Assembly (NCBI RefSeq): GCF_900142995.1
Contig: NZ_FRCR01000001.1
Coordinates: 224,443 to 288,442, forward strand
Source of the DNA: Caldanaerovirga acetigignens
GTDB taxonomy: Bacteria; Bacillota; Thermosediminibacteria; Thermosediminibacterales; Thermosediminibacteraceae
DNA: 64,000 bases
Reading direction: 5' to 3'
The notes under the pieces are model-generated. The model was given only the letters and a program-made list of their open reading frames with translations. It made no database searches and was not told the origin of the DNA. Positions 1-9,212 of the stretch are shown here, one piece after another. Position numbers and translations under genes: made by a program. Positions within the stretch are counted from its first letter, which is position 1, and each line of letters opens with the position of its first letter.

Positions 1-554
1 GTATAGACGTTGTTTATCCCCCGGAAAACCACGAACTTATGAAAAAGATAATTAAATATGGGTGTGTCATTACCAGCTTTCCTGCCAATTCGAAACCATT
101 GCCATCCAATTTTCCTGCTAGAAATAGAATTATAAGCGGTATGACGAGGGGGACGTTGGTAGTAGAAGCGGCTGAAAAAAGCGGTTCGCTTATTACTGCC
201 GATTTTGCTTTAGAGCAGGGCAGGGACGTATTTGCGGTGCCCGGTAGTGTATTCAGCCCTTACAGCCGCGGAACTCACAAGCTTATAAAGCAGGGAGCGA
301 AATTAGTGGAATGTGCAAACGATATATTGGAAGAACTGAATTTTAGGAAGAATGATTCCGCGGAAATAAAAGAGCTCGACCTTACGTTAGAGGAATCGGA
401 AGTATTAGAGGTGATAGATTATACTCCCGTGAATATAGAATTTATCGTGCAAAAGACGAATAAACCTCCTGGGGAAATAAACGCCGTAATAACCCGGCTT
501 CAACTGAAAAATATGATAACATTATTGCCTGGAGGATATGTAATGAAAATTTGA
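1..554 (+). CDS. dprA: DNA processing protein DprA (Smf), C-terminal part; 5' end outside window
   Basis: DprA loads RecA onto incoming single-stranded DNA during natural transformation. The open frame runs from base 3 without a start, so the N-terminal half lies outside the window; the ATG at 39 is internal. Seen: the conserved end of the Rossmann-like DNA-binding domain (GIDVVYPPEN-like beginning, then NFPARNRIISG and VVEAAEKSGSLITA), followed by a winged-helix C-terminal domain of about 60 residues. The stop lies 11 bases before topA, so the two genes are probably cotranscribed. Family knowledge: dprA and topA are adjacent in many Firmicutes. The assignment is secure from the motif order. 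Confidence 0.95.
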   Translation, partial: IDVVYPPENHELMKKIIKYGCVITSFPANSKPLPSNFPARNRIISGMTRGTLVVEAAEKSGSLITADFALEQGRDVFAVPGSVFSPYSRGTHKLIKQGAKLVECANDILEELNFRKNDSAEIKELDLTLEESEVLEVIDYTPVNIEFIVQKTNKPPGEINAVITRLQLKNMITLLPGGYVMKI

Positions 555-564
555 GGTGATCATA

Positions 565-2646
565 ATGGCAAAGTCGCTAATAATCGTTGAATCTCCGGCC
601 AAAGCAAAGACTATCAGCCGTTTTTTGGGAAAGGAATACAAAGTAGTAGCCTCTATGGGTCATGTCAGGGACCTGCCGAAAAGCCAGCTCGGCATTGATA
701 TTGAAAATGGCTTTATGCCAAGATATATAACCATCCGAGGGAAAGGGCCCTTGATAGAAAACCTGAAAAAAGAAGCTGCTAAAGTAAAAAATGTCTTGCT
801 TGCTACCGATCCTGATAGAGAGGGCGAGGCTATATCGTGGCATCTTGCGCATCTTTTGGAGCTTCCCCTTGAATCCCCGTGCAGAGTGGAATTCCATGAA
901 ATAACAAAAAATGCTGTTTCCGAATCCTTGCGCCACCCTCGAAAGATAGATATGAATCTGGTAGATGCCCAGCAGGCGAGAAGAATTTTGGACCGACTGG
1001 TAGGCTACAAAATTAGCCCGATTTTGTGGCGCAAGGTCAAGGGGGGATTGAGTGCCGGCAGGGTCCAATCGGCGGCCGTGAGGATGATATGCGACAGGGA
1101 AAAAGAGATAGATGAATTTGTCCCTGAAGAATACTGGACAATTGAGGCGGAACTTGCATGTCAGAATGGTGGTAATGTTTTCCTTGCCAAGCTTCATTCC
1201 AGGGGCGACGAAAAACTAAATCTGAAAGACCGTAATGCGGTGGAAAAAATCGTAGCCGATTTGCAAAAAGAAATCTTTACGGTAGTAGAGGTCAAAAAAG
1301 GCGAGCGTCGCCGAAATCCGTCACCGCCTTTTACGACGAGCACCATGCAGCAAGAAGCTGCAAGGAAACTGGGCTTTACCGCAAAGAAGACGATGATGGT
1401 AGCCCAGCAGCTTTATGAGGGACTTGATATCGAGGGAGAGGGCACTGTCGGCCTTGTAACGTATATAAGGACCGATTCGACAAGAATATCGGAACAAGCT
1501 CAAAAAGAGGCTAGAGAGTATATATTGAAAAATTATGGAACAGAATATATAGGAAGCGGTTCGTTGGCTCAAAAAAGCAAAAAGAATATTCAAGATGCAC
1601 ATGAAGCAATAAGACCCACTTCCGTTTTCCGGCATCCCGAATCTATTAAAAACTCACTGACTGCTGACCAGTACAAACTCTATAAATTGATATGGGAAAG
1701 GTTTATAGCAAGCCAGATGGCGCCGGCGGTGTACGATACTGTTTCGGCGGAAATAAAAGCGGGGGAGTATATTTTTAAGGCTTCAGGTTCAACCCTTAAA
1801 TTTTCTGGTTTCATGGCCGTTTATACAGAAGGAGCCGACGAAGAAACGGAAAGGGAAGAAGGTTTGCTGCCCGAACTTACTGCAGGGCAGACTCTTGTGC
1901 TTTTGCAAATCAAACCCGAACAGCATTTTACCCAGCCGCCGCCCAGGTATACTGAAGCCATGCTGGTAAAAGCGTTGGAGGAAAGGGGTATAGGCCGTCC
2001 GAGCACCTACGCGCCTATCATAGATACCATTCAAAAAAGAGGTTACGTAAAAAAGGAAAAGGGAAGGTTTAAGCCGACGGAATTAGGACAAATAGTGACG
2101 GAAATATTAAAGGAATACTTTAGTGATATAGTGGATCTTGATTTTACTGCGGAAATGGAAAGTCAGTTGGATAAAGTAGAATCAGGAGAGGAAAACTGGC
2201 AGCGAATCGTAGAGGAATTTTACCGTCCTTTCAAGGAAAAGCTGAGGATAGCCGAAGAAAAAATCGAGGAAGTAAAAATTGAAGATGAAGTTACTGATGA
2301 AAAGTGTGAGATATGCGGCAGAAATATGGTGATAAAACGCGGAAAGTACGGCGAATTTATGGCGTGTTCTGGCTTCCCGGAATGCCGCAACACAAAGCCG
2401 CTAATAGAGCAACTTGGCGTCAAATGTCCCAAGTGCGGCGGCGATATAGTAGTTAGAAAATCAAAAAAAGGACGGAAATTCTACGGATGCAGTAACTATC
2501 CCGACTGCGATTTTGTATTGTGGGACCCACCCAGCGAAATCCCTTGTCCCCGTTGCGGCAGCTTGATGGTGGAAAAGACTGTGAGAAACGAAAAGGTCGC
2601 AGTATGTATTAATCCCGAATGTGGCTATAAAAAATCGGAGGGATGA
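565..2646 (+). CDS. topA: DNA topoisomerase I (type IA)
   Basis: The 693-residue type IA topoisomerase relaxes negative supercoils by transient single-strand cleavage. A TOPRIM domain fills the first 115 residues (LIIVESPAKAKTI, then DPDREGEAISWH). The catalytic tyrosine is Tyr300 in the TYIRTDSTRIS motif. Three C-terminal zinc ribbons are visible, each with paired cysteines (CEICG..CSGFPEC, CPKCGG..CSNYPDC, CPRCG..CINPECG). The ATG at 565 is preferred over the in-frame GTG at 556 because the GTG lies within the Shine-Dalgarno sequence (gaggtgat) and the family starts with MAKSLIIVESPAKA. trmFO follows 3 bases after the stop. Confidence 0.97.
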   Translation: MAKSLIIVESPAKAKTISRFLGKEYKVVASMGHVRDLPKSQLGIDIENGFMPRYITIRGKGPLIENLKKEAAKVKNVLLATDPDREGEAISWHLAHLLELPLESPCRVEFHEITKNAVSESLRHPRKIDMNLVDAQQARRILDRLVGYKISPILWRKVKGGLSAGRVQSAAVRMICDREKEIDEFVPEEYWTIEAELACQNGGNVFLAKLHSRGDEKLNLKDRNAVEKIVADLQKEIFTVVEVKKGERRRNPSPPFTTSTMQQEAARKLGFTAKKTMMVAQQLYEGLDIEGEGTVGLVTYIRTDSTRISEQAQKEAREYILKNYGTEYIGSGSLAQKSKKNIQDAHEAIRPTSVFRHPESIKNSLTADQYKLYKLIWERFIASQMAPAVYDTVSAEIKAGEYIFKASGSTLKFSGFMAVYTEGADEETEREEGLLPELTAGQTLVLLQIKPEQHFTQPPPRYTEAMLVKALEERGIGRPSTYAPIIDTIQKRGYVKKEKGRFKPTELGQIVTEILKEYFSDIVDLDFTAEMESQLDKVESGEENWQRIVEEFYRPFKEKLRIAEEKIEEVKIEDEVTDEKCEICGRNMVIKRGKYGEFMACSGFPECRNTKPLIEQLGVKCPKCGGDIVVRKSKKGRKFYGCSNYPDCDFVLWDPPSEIPCPRCGSLMVEKTVRNEKVAVCINPECGYKKSEG

Positions 2647-2649
2647 AAG

Positions 2650-3963
2650 ATGGAAAAGATAAAGGTCATTGGTGGCGGGTTGGCTGGATGCGAAGCGGCA
2701 TGGCATATCGCAAATATGGGATTTAAGGTAGAACTTTACGAGATGAGGCCGTTAAAGACTACTCCGGCCCACCATACCGACAAACTGGCCGAGCTTGTAT
2801 GCAGCAATTCTCTTAGATCTAACGAGCTTACCAATGCTGCGGGGCTTTTAAAAGAAGAAATGCGGCTTTTGGGCTCTTTGATCATAGAAAAAGCCGAGGA
2901 AAACAGCGTTCCGGCCGGTGCGGCTCTCGCAGTGGACCGGGAAAAGTTTTCCTCGGCTGTAACTGCTGCAATTGAAGAACACCCCCTAATTGAGATAAAG
3001 AGGGAAGAAGTGGTTGATATACCCGAGCCTCCTGCCATTATAGCGACTGGTCCTCTAACTTCAGAGGCATTATCTAAAGCTATAAGCGAATTTTTGGGGA
3101 AAGAATACCTATACTTTTACGATGCTGCTGCTCCTATCATTACTAGGGATTCCATAGATTGGAATGTTGCTTTCTGGGGTTCGAGGTATAACAAGGGTGA
3201 CGAAGATTATGTGAATTTGCCGATGACAGAAGAGGAGTATATGGAGTTTTACAACGAACTGATAAGTGCCGAAGTCCATCCCCTTAAAGAATTTGAAAAG
3301 CCGGTATTTTTCGAAGGATGTATGCCCATCGAAGTGATGGCAAAAAGAGGCCCCAAGACGCTTCTTTTCGGACCGTTAAAGCCGGTAGGAATAATAGACC
3401 CGAGAACCGGCAAGCAACCTTTCGCTGTAGTTCAACTCAGAAAGGAAAATAAAGAAGGCACTCTATTCAACATGGTGGGTTTTCAGACGAGCCTAAAATG
3501 GCCGGAACAAAAACGGGTTTTTAGTAAAATTCCGGGCTTAAAAGACCCCGAGTTCGTGCGCTACGGTTTTGTTCACAGGAATACGTTTATAATGAGCCCT
3601 AAATTCTTACATCCCTGGCTTGAAGTAAAGTCGGCTCAGGGGCTATTTTTTGCAGGGCAAATAACCGGAGTGGAAGGGTATATAGAATCGGCGGCATCCG
3701 GAATAGTAGCAGGAATTAACATGGTTCGGCGTATTAAAGGTGAAGGTCCCATTTCTTTTCCTTTGGAGACTGTGATAGGGTCGCTTTGTAATTATGTTGC
3801 TACTGCCGATCCCAGAAATTTTCAGCCGATGAAAGCTAATTTCGGTTTGCTCCCTCCGCTTGACTGGAGAATAAAGTCAAAAAAGGAGAGAAATCAGCTT
3901 TTAGCGGAGCGTTCCATAGAGTTGCTAAGGAAGTTTATAGAAGCTAATAAATTAAAAATTTAA
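2650..3963 (+). CDS. trmFO: tRNA (uracil-54-C5)-methyltransferase, folate-dependent (TrmFO/Gid)
   Basis: The 437-residue flavoprotein makes ribothymidine at U54 of tRNA using methylenetetrahydrofolate rather than SAM. An N-terminal FAD-binding Rossmann motif ([11 protein letters not shown]) is followed by family signatures [12 protein letters not shown] and [11 protein letters not shown] second flavin-contact region lies near [16 protein letters not shown]. Length is normal for the family. The start has an upstream ggagggatg ribosome site overlapping the topA stop, so translation is probably coupled. The gene sits between topA and xerC as gid does in Bacillus. Confidence 0.97.
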   Translation: MEKIKVIGGGLAGCEAAWHIANMGFKVELYEMRPLKTTPAHHTDKLAELVCSNSLRSNELTNAAGLLKEEMRLLGSLIIEKAEENSVPAGAALAVDREKFSSAVTAAIEEHPLIEIKREEVVDIPEPPAIIATGPLTSEALSKAISEFLGKEYLYFYDAAAPIITRDSIDWNVAFWGSRYNKGDEDYVNLPMTEEEYMEFYNELISAEVHPLKEFEKPVFFEGCMPIEVMAKRGPKTLLFGPLKPVGIIDPRTGKQPFAVVQLRKENKEGTLFNMVGFQTSLKWPEQKRVFSKIPGLKDPEFVRYGFVHRNTFIMSPKFLHPWLEVKSAQGLFFAGQITGVEGYIESAASGIVAGINMVRRIKGEGPISFPLETVIGSLCNYVATADPRNFQPMKANFGLLPPLDWRIKSKKERNQLLAERSIELLRKFIEANKLKI

Positions 3964-4023
3964 CTATGGTCATAATTTCAAAAAAATTTAACATATAATT
4001 TAAAAATAATTTAGAATTTAATC

Positions 4024-4052
4024 TTGCATAAAATCAAAGGTTGTGGTAGTAT
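4024..4052 (+). promoter_or_regulatory. Predicted sigma-A promoter for xerC-hslVU-codY
   Basis: A TTGCAT box (4024-4029), a 17-base spacer and TAGTAT (4047-4052) lie in the 119-base AT-rich gap between trmFO and xerC. No terminator is visible after trmFO, so readthrough from upstream is also likely. Confidence 0.5.
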
Positions 4053-4082
4053 ATTAGTTGTTCGCTGCGAGGTTGATAGGCC

Positions 4083-4997
4083 ATGGAATACGAGGTGGTA
4101 GACAGTTTTTTAAATTACATAAAAGCAGCCAAGAACCAATCGGAGAATACCCTGAAAGCCTATGCCAATGACTTGGGACAGTTTATAGAATATTTGGAAC
4201 AGAATAAAATGTCCGAAACAAAGAGTTTGAAGAATATAACTCACCTGGATATAAGAGGTTTTCTGGCCTATTTAAAGGAAAAAGGGGTTGCAAAAAAAAG
4301 CATAACCAGAAAACTTTCAGCTTTAAGAAGCTTTTTTAAATATCTCACTAAAGAAGGAATAATATCGGAAGATCCTACCAAAATGGTGCAAGGAATGAAG
4401 CTCCCCAAGAAATTGCCGCTGTTTTTATATCCCGCAGAAATAGAAGCGCTGCTTTCAGCTCCGAACAAGGATGTGCTGGGGATACGCGATAGAGCTATCA
4501 TGGAGCTTTTATATGCCACCGGTGTGAGGGTAAGTGAGCTCGTATCGATAAAGTTGAGAGATGTAAATATGGGTGCCAATTTCATAATTGTATACGGCAA
4601 AGGTTCCCGTGAGAGAATAGTGTTTTTCGGGACGAAGGCAGCGAAAAGTCTGGAAGAATATTTAAAAAAAAGCAGGCCTTACCTTGTAAAAAATTTAAGC
4701 TGCGAATATCTTTTTCTTAATAAAAACGGGACTAAGTTAACGGATAGAAGCGTGAGGAGAATTATAGATAAATATGTAAAGGAATTGTCTATGAAAAAAA
4801 ATATTAGCCCTCACACTTTTAGGCATACATTTGCTACTCACATGTTGAACAATGGAGCAGATCTTAAAACTGTGCAGGAGCTATTGGGGCATGTGAGCTT
4901 ATCCACAACACAGCTTTATACTCATCTGACAAAAGAAAGACTAAAGGAAATATACGATAAGGTTTTTCCCCGCGCAAAAAAAAAGGAGGATAGCTGA
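4083..4997 (+). CDS. xerC: Tyrosine recombinase XerC (CodV-like)
   Basis: This 304-residue tyrosine recombinase probably resolves chromosome dimers at dif. An N-terminal SAM-like core-binding domain covers roughly residues 1-90. The catalytic domain carries the full active-site set: Arg149 (GVRVSEL), Lys173 (YGKGSRE), His244 and Arg247 (HTFRH), His270 (LGH) and nucleophile Tyr279 (LYTH). The stop shares a base with the hslV start (TGATG), indicating tight translational coupling. Position beside hslVU-codY matches codV of B. subtilis, which supports XerC over an integrase. No phage genes are nearby. Confidence 0.95.
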   Translation: MEYEVVDSFLNYIKAAKNQSENTLKAYANDLGQFIEYLEQNKMSETKSLKNITHLDIRGFLAYLKEKGVAKKSITRKLSALRSFFKYLTKEGIISEDPTKMVQGMKLPKKLPLFLYPAEIEALLSAPNKDVLGIRDRAIMELLYATGVRVSELVSIKLRDVNMGANFIIVYGKGSRERIVFFGTKAAKSLEEYLKKSRPYLVKNLSCEYLFLNKNGTKLTDRSVRRIIDKYVKELSMKKNISPHTFRHTFATHMLNNGADLKTVQELLGHVSLSTTQLYTHLTKERLKEIYDKVFPRAKKKEDS

Positions 4998-5527
4998 TGT
5001 TTTCAGCAACTACAATAGTAGCCTTAGTAAATCAAAAGGGTGCTGCAATGGCAGGAGACGGGCAAGTTACTTTTGGGCAAAACACTATAATGAAACATCA
5101 TGCTAAAAAAGTTAGGAAAATATATAATGGCCAAGTGCTTGCGGGCTTTGCTGGTTCAGTGGCTGATGCGGTAACCCTTTTTGAGAAATTTGAGTCAAAA
5201 CTTGAGGAATTTCATGGCAATCTCGTAAGGGCTGCCGTGGAGTTAGCGAAAGAATGGCGCACCGACAGAATGCTCAGGAAATTGGAGGCTTTACTAATAG
5301 CGGCCGACAAGGAGCACATTTTCATCATATCAGGCAGCGGAGAAGTGGTAGAACCTGACGACGGTATAGCAGCAATAGGATCGGGAGGGCCTTATGCCCT
5401 TGCCGCTGCTAGAGCGCTTTCGCAATATACGGATTTACCTCCTGAAAAAATTGTCCAAGAAGCACTAAAAATAGCAGCGGATATATGCGTTTACACGAAC
5501 GATTACATATCAGTGGAGGTTCTCTAA
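4997..5527 (+). CDS. hslV: ATP-dependent protease subunit HslV (ClpQ)
   Basis: The 176-residue proteolytic subunit of HslUV forms a double-hexamer chamber. It starts [10 protein letters not shown]; the catalytic Thr follows a very short propeptide, as is usual in Firmicutes HslV. The core motif [11 protein letters not shown] and the stretch [17 protein letters not shown] are diagnostic of the family. The start overlaps the xerC stop by one base, and hslU follows about 14 bases after the stop. Product acts in the cytoplasm with HslU on unfolded or tagged proteins. Confidence 0.97.
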   Translation: MFSATTIVALVNQKGAAMAGDGQVTFGQNTIMKHHAKKVRKIYNGQVLAGFAGSVADAVTLFEKFESKLEEFHGNLVRAAVELAKEWRTDRMLRKLEALLIAADKEHIFIISGSGEVVEPDDGIAAIGSGGPYALAAARALSQYTDLPPEKIVQEALKIAADICVYTNDYISVEVL

Positions 5528-5541
5528 GGAGGGAAAGGATT

Positions 5542-6945
5542 TTGGAAGACTTAACCCCAAGAAAGATCGTTGAAGAACTGGACAAATACATAGTTGGCCA
5601 GCAGGAAGCCAAACGGTGCGTGGCCATTGCGCTTCGAAATAGGTATAGGAGGCAAAAGCTGCCTAAGGAGCTTCAAGATGAGATAATGCCTAAAAATATA
5701 TTGATGATTGGACCTACTGGAGTCGGCAAAACGGAAATTGCAAGAAGGCTTGCAAAGCTTGTAAACGCTCCTTTCGTAAAGGTTGAGGCTACTAAATTTA
5801 CTGAGGTCGGCTATGTCGGGCGAGACGTGGATTCAATGGTAAGGGATTTAGTGGAAACTTCTATAAGAATGGTCAAGGTTGAGAAGATGGAGCAGGTAAA
5901 AGACAGGGCGAGGGAACTGGCAGAGCTTAGGATTGCGGAAATACTGCAGCCGGATCCAGTAAGGAGCGCCGGTTTTAAAAATCCTTTTGAAGTAATTTTT
6001 GGGAATGTATCGAGGATTGAAGAAAGCGATGATGAATACGAAGGAAAGCTTAGGATGGCTAAAGAAAAGCGTAAGGTACTGCTTGAAGATATTAAGTCAG
6101 GGAAAATAGATAATGAAATGATAGAAATAGAAATTGAGGACAACTCTATGCCGGTGTTGGAAGTATTTTCGAATTACGGAATTGAAGAAATGGGGATAAA
6201 TTTCCAGGATTTGTTTAGCGGCATTATTCCTAAGCGGAAAAAGAAAAAAAGGGTCACTATCGAAACCGCAAGGAAGATATTGACCCAGGAAGAGGCTCAA
6301 AAGCTCATAGATATGGATGAAGTCATATCGGAGGCAATAAAAAGAGCAGAAGAAACGGGCATCATCTTTATAGATGAAATCGACAAGATAGCCGGAAGAG
6401 AGCACGGGACTAGCCCCGATGTGTCAAGAGAAGGCGTTCAAAGGGATATTCTTCCGATTGTGGAAGGCTGCACGGTCATGACAAAGTACGGACCCGTAAA
6501 GACCGACCATATTCTGTTTATCGCTGCAGGAGCTTTTCACATCTCTAAGCCCTCGGACCTCATACCCGAGTTACAGGGAAGATTTCCGATTCGCGTAGAA
6601 TTGAAGAGCCTCTCAAAGGAAGATTTAAAGAAAATTTTAATAGAACCCAAGAATTCTCTAATAAAACAATATAAGGCTTTGTTGGAAACTGAAGGAATAA
6701 AAATCCATTTTACAGAAGATGCTATTGATGAGATAGTAAGTATAGCGGTACATGTCAATCAGCATACTGAAAATATTGGTGCAAGGAGACTACATACCAT
6801 TATGGAAAAGCTATTGGAAGATATATCATTCAACGCTTCCGAAATCAAAGAAAGCAGCACTGAATTTGTCATCGACAAAAATTACGTCGATGAAAAACTA
6901 AAAGATATAGTCAAAGATAAGGATTTAAGCATGTATATTTTGTGA
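5542..6945 (+). CDS. hslU: ATP-dependent protease ATPase subunit HslU (ClpY)
   Basis: The 467-residue AAA+ unfoldase feeds substrates to HslV. Walker A is GPTGVGKT (residues 57-64) and Walker B FIDEIDKI; an intermediate I domain of charged residues lies between them. The C-terminal residues MYIL are of the hydrophobic type that docks into HslV. I place the start at TTG 5542 because an AAGGAGGG site sits 8 bases upstream and the family begins [14 protein letters not shown]. An ATG at 5485 is in frame but would overlap hslV by 43 bases and add residues foreign to the family. Confidence 0.95.
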   Translation: MEDLTPRKIVEELDKYIVGQQEAKRCVAIALRNRYRRQKLPKELQDEIMPKNILMIGPTGVGKTEIARRLAKLVNAPFVKVEATKFTEVGYVGRDVDSMVRDLVETSIRMVKVEKMEQVKDRARELAELRIAEILQPDPVRSAGFKNPFEVIFGNVSRIEESDDEYEGKLRMAKEKRKVLLEDIKSGKIDNEMIEIEIEDNSMPVLEVFSNYGIEEMGINFQDLFSGIIPKRKKKKRVTIETARKILTQEEAQKLIDMDEVISEAIKRAEETGIIFIDEIDKIAGREHGTSPDVSREGVQRDILPIVEGCTVMTKYGPVKTDHILFIAAGAFHISKPSDLIPELQGRFPIRVELKSLSKEDLKKILIEPKNSLIKQYKALLETEGIKIHFTEDAIDEIVSIAVHVNQHTENIGARRLHTIMEKLLEDISFNASEIKESSTEFVIDKNYVDEKLKDIVKDKDLSMYIL

Positions 6946-6987
6946 TACAATTAATTTTAAAAAAATCGGAAAAGGAGGAAATATAAA

Positions 6988-7773
6988 ATGAGCAGCGATT
7001 TGCTAGAAAAAACGAGGAGAATCAACAAATTACTGCAAAGATCTGCGGGTTATCCTGTAGATTTCAGCGAAGTATGCAAAATATTGAGCGAAGTTTTAAA
7101 TGCCAATGCGTATGTGGCTAGCCGAAAAGGAAAGGTTTTGGGATATGCGCTCCTTAACGAATACGACTGTGACGTCATACAAAACAAAGTCCTGGAAGAG
7201 AAGATGTTCCCAAAAGAGTACAATGACAAGTTGCTGGAAATTCATGAGACGATGCCGAATATACCTCAGGAGGAACTCGAGTGCGTGTTTGACAGCACCC
7301 AGAGATGTCCGCACCCTGGGAAATTGGTGACTATTGTGCCTATAAACGGAGGAGGGGAAAGGTTAGGCACTCTAGTCCTTGCTAGGTTCGGTGACAAATT
7401 TACCGATGATGACCTGGTTCTTGCGGAGTACAGCGCAACGGTTGTAGGAATGGAGATATTAAGGTCGAAGACTGAAGAGATAGAGGAGGAAGCACGGAAG
7501 AAAGCGGTGGTGCAGCTTGCCATAGGTACCCTGTCGTTCTCAGAACTAGAAGCAGTGCAGCATATTTTTGAAGAGTTGGACGGAAGCGAAGGATTGCTGG
7601 TGGCAAGCAAAATCGCCGATAGGGTTGGAATAACTCGCTCTGTAATAGTAAACGCGCTGAGAAAACTAGAGAGCGCAGGAGTTATAGAATCAAGGTCGCT
7701 GGGAATGAAAGGAACATATATAAAAGTCTTAAATGATAAACTGCTGGAAGAACTAAAAAAAGTTCGCTCATAA
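6988..7773 (+). CDS. codY: GTP-sensing transcriptional repressor CodY
   Basis: CodY (261 residues) is the global nutritional regulator of Firmicutes, sensing GTP and branched-chain amino acids. An N-terminal GAF domain spans about residues 1-155 and a winged helix-turn-helix the last 60 ([21 protein letters not shown] region). Length matches the family (about 259). A good aaaggagg site precedes the ATG. The gene ends the xerC-hslVU-codY unit and is followed by a strong terminator. In B. subtilis CodY directly represses the neighbouring fla/che operon, so the adjacency may have regulatory meaning here too. Confidence 0.97.
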   Translation: MSSDLLEKTRRINKLLQRSAGYPVDFSEVCKILSEVLNANAYVASRKGKVLGYALLNEYDCDVIQNKVLEEKMFPKEYNDKLLEIHETMPNIPQEELECVFDSTQRCPHPGKLVTIVPINGGGERLGTLVLARFGDKFTDDDLVLAEYSATVVGMEILRSKTEEIEEEARKKAVVQLAIGTLSFSELEAVQHIFEELDGSEGLLVASKIADRVGITRSVIVNALRKLESAGVIESRSLGMKGTYIKVLNDKLLEELKKVRS

Positions 7774-7806
7774 AAATGCGTGAAATTTCATTTCACGCAT
7801 TTTTTT
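7772..7806 (+). terminator. Rho-independent terminator after codY
   Basis: A perfect inverted repeat of about 15 bases (core aaatgcgtgaaat / atttcacgcattt) directly after the codY stop is followed by a T tract. It separates codY transcription from the flagellar operon. Confidence 0.93.
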
Positions 7807-7851
7807 ACTTTTTGGTAGTCCCAAAGTATCATATACAAAAATATCCATGTG

Positions 7852-7860
7852 TGTTATAAT
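7852..7860 (+). promoter_or_regulatory. Predicted promoter of the fla/che operon (extended -10)
   Basis: TGTTATAAT (7852-7860) is a consensus extended -10 element. The -35 position (about 7832-7837, tataca) is poor, which is common with an extended -10. The 150-base leader to flgB holds no recognisable c-di-GMP riboswitch. A degenerate CodY-box-like stretch lies at 7922-7936. Confidence 0.55.
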
Positions 7861-8013
7861 GTGACATAACAAGACAAGTTTTCCCTATTTCGACGATTTA
7901 TGGCCCTATTAAATATTTTTAAATTTTGAGGTAAAAGCAGGAAAATATAAATTTTTGGCGAAGTTAAGAGATTAAAACGCATATATTGTCGAAAAAAGAA
8001 GGTGAAGTGCGTG

Positions 8014-8421
8014 ATGGATATTTTCGAAATGCCAGATCTTTTAAAGAAATATATGGATGTAAAATGGTTAAGGCACGAAGTGCTGGCTAACAACATTGCC
8101 AATGTAGATACTCCTAACTTCAAAAGGTCTGACGTGATATTTGAAGATTTGCTGAAAAACTATTTAAAGGAAAACAGTTCCAAGCTTCCCCTTTCCACTA
8201 CCAACGAGAAGCATATTCAAAATATATGGTCGGTGAGAGATGTAAAGCCGAAGATTATTATCCAAAACGACAGAACCTTGAGAAACGACGGAAATAACGT
8301 GGACATAGATAAGGAAATGGTCGACCTTGCGAGGAATGCTTTATCTTACAATATATTAGCCGAGCAGGTTCAAAGGGAGTTTTCTTTATTGAGGTCGGCA
8401 ATTACCGAGGGAAGGAGATAA
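8014..8421 (+). CDS. flgB: Flagellar basal-body rod protein FlgB
   Basis: FlgB (135 residues) is a proximal rod subunit. The N-terminal rod-family motif is present (LANNIANVDTPNFKRSD), as is the C-terminal helix that pairs with it (DIDKEMVDLARNALSYN and LRSAITEGRR). I choose ATG 8014, eight bases after an aaggtga site; GTG 8011 is equally possible and GTG 8002 overlaps the ribosome site. First gene of the 29-kb flagellar operon; flgC starts 6 bases after the stop. Confidence 0.95.
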   Translation: MDIFEMPDLLKKYMDVKWLRHEVLANNIANVDTPNFKRSDVIFEDLLKNYLKENSSKLPLSTTNEKHIQNIWSVRDVKPKIIIQNDRTLRNDGNNVDIDKEMVDLARNALSYNILAEQVQREFSLLRSAITEGRR

Positions 8422-8427
8422 AAAGTT

Positions 8428-8871
8428 ATGAGTATGTTTAGAGCGATGGAGATTAGCGCATCAGGCCTAACAGCACAAAGGCTCAGGATGGATGTGATTT
8501 CGAGCAACATAGCTAATGTGAATACCACACGTACCGAACAGGGAGGCCCTTACAGGAGAAAAAGGGTTATTTTTCAGGAAAAAAGGTTCGAGCCTTATTT
8601 TAGAGAACTCTTCCAAAACAAGCTGTTAAATGCTGCTGGGGAAGGAGTTCGGGTAGTGGCTATAGAGGAAGATTATGCACCTTTCAGGCTGATATACGAC
8701 CCGTCGCATCCCGATGCCGATGTCAACGGATACGTGAGGATGCCTAATGTAAATATCGTAACGGAAATGGTCGATATGCTATCGGCGACAAGAAGTTATG
8801 AAGCTAATGTGACGGCTATAAATTCGGTAAAAAGCATGATTAGTAAAGCGTTAGAGATAGGAAAAGCGTAA
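8428..8871 (+). CDS. flgC: Flagellar basal-body rod protein FlgC
   Basis: FlgC (147 residues) is a rod subunit exported by the flagellar type III system. The N terminus has the rod-protein signature ([25 protein letters not shown], read in two halves) and the C terminus the matching helix ([20 protein letters not shown]). It lacks a Sec signal, as expected for flagellar export. Gene order flgB-flgC-fliE is the family norm. Confidence 0.96.
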   Translation: MSMFRAMEISASGLTAQRLRMDVISSNIANVNTTRTEQGGPYRRKRVIFQEKRFEPYFRELFQNKLLNAAGEGVRVVAIEEDYAPFRLIYDPSHPDADVNGYVRMPNVNIVTEMVDMLSATRSYEANVTAINSVKSMISKALEIGKA

Positions 8872-8905
8872 TGAATATTGACGAGGGAAAAGGGAGGTAA
8901 ACGCA

Positions 8906-9193
8906 GTGCAAGTGGGGAGGGTCGGAGAGTCAATCGGCAATTTATATGCCCAGCCTGCGGACGACAAAAACAACAATTCCTTCAGTGAATTATTGAAAAA
9001 GGCTTTTGAGACGATCAACGGTTATCAAAAAAATTACGATGATATATTAAAGAAAATGCTTGCCGGAGAAGATATAGGCGTCCATGAAGTGATGATCGCT
9101 GCAGAAAAGGCTAAACTTTCTCTAGATCTGGCAATACAAGTGAGAAATAAAGCTATAGAAGCCTACCAGGAGATTATGAGGATGCAGATATAA
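8906..9193 (+). CDS. fliE: Flagellar hook-basal body protein FliE
   Basis: FliE (95 residues) links the MS ring to the rod. The GTG start at 8906 is preceded by a strong agggaggt site. The family C-terminal pattern is visible (DIGVHEVMIAAEKAKLSLDLAIQVRNKAIEAY, in parts), ending in the EIMRMQI helix. It lies between flgC and fliF, as in other Firmicutes operons. Confidence 0.95.
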   Translation: MQVGRVGESIGNLYAQPADDKNNNSFSELLKKAFETINGYQKNYDDILKKMLAGEDIGVHEVMIAAEKAKLSLDLAIQVRNKAIEAYQEIMRMQI

Positions 9194-9212
9194 CAGGCGA
9201 AGGTGGAATTTA

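Noticed and set aside
577..1197. 206-codon minus-strand open frame within topA
   Set aside because: Antisense shadow of a well-conserved gene; no family features of its own.
4083..4997. XerC-like gene as a phage or element integrase
   Set aside because: Context (trmFO, hslVU, codY) is the standard chromosomal codV locus; no attachment site or mobile genes nearby.
7861..8010. Possible c-di-GMP riboswitch ahead of the fla operon
   Set aside because: None of the conserved GEMM core elements is present; only weak short pairings.
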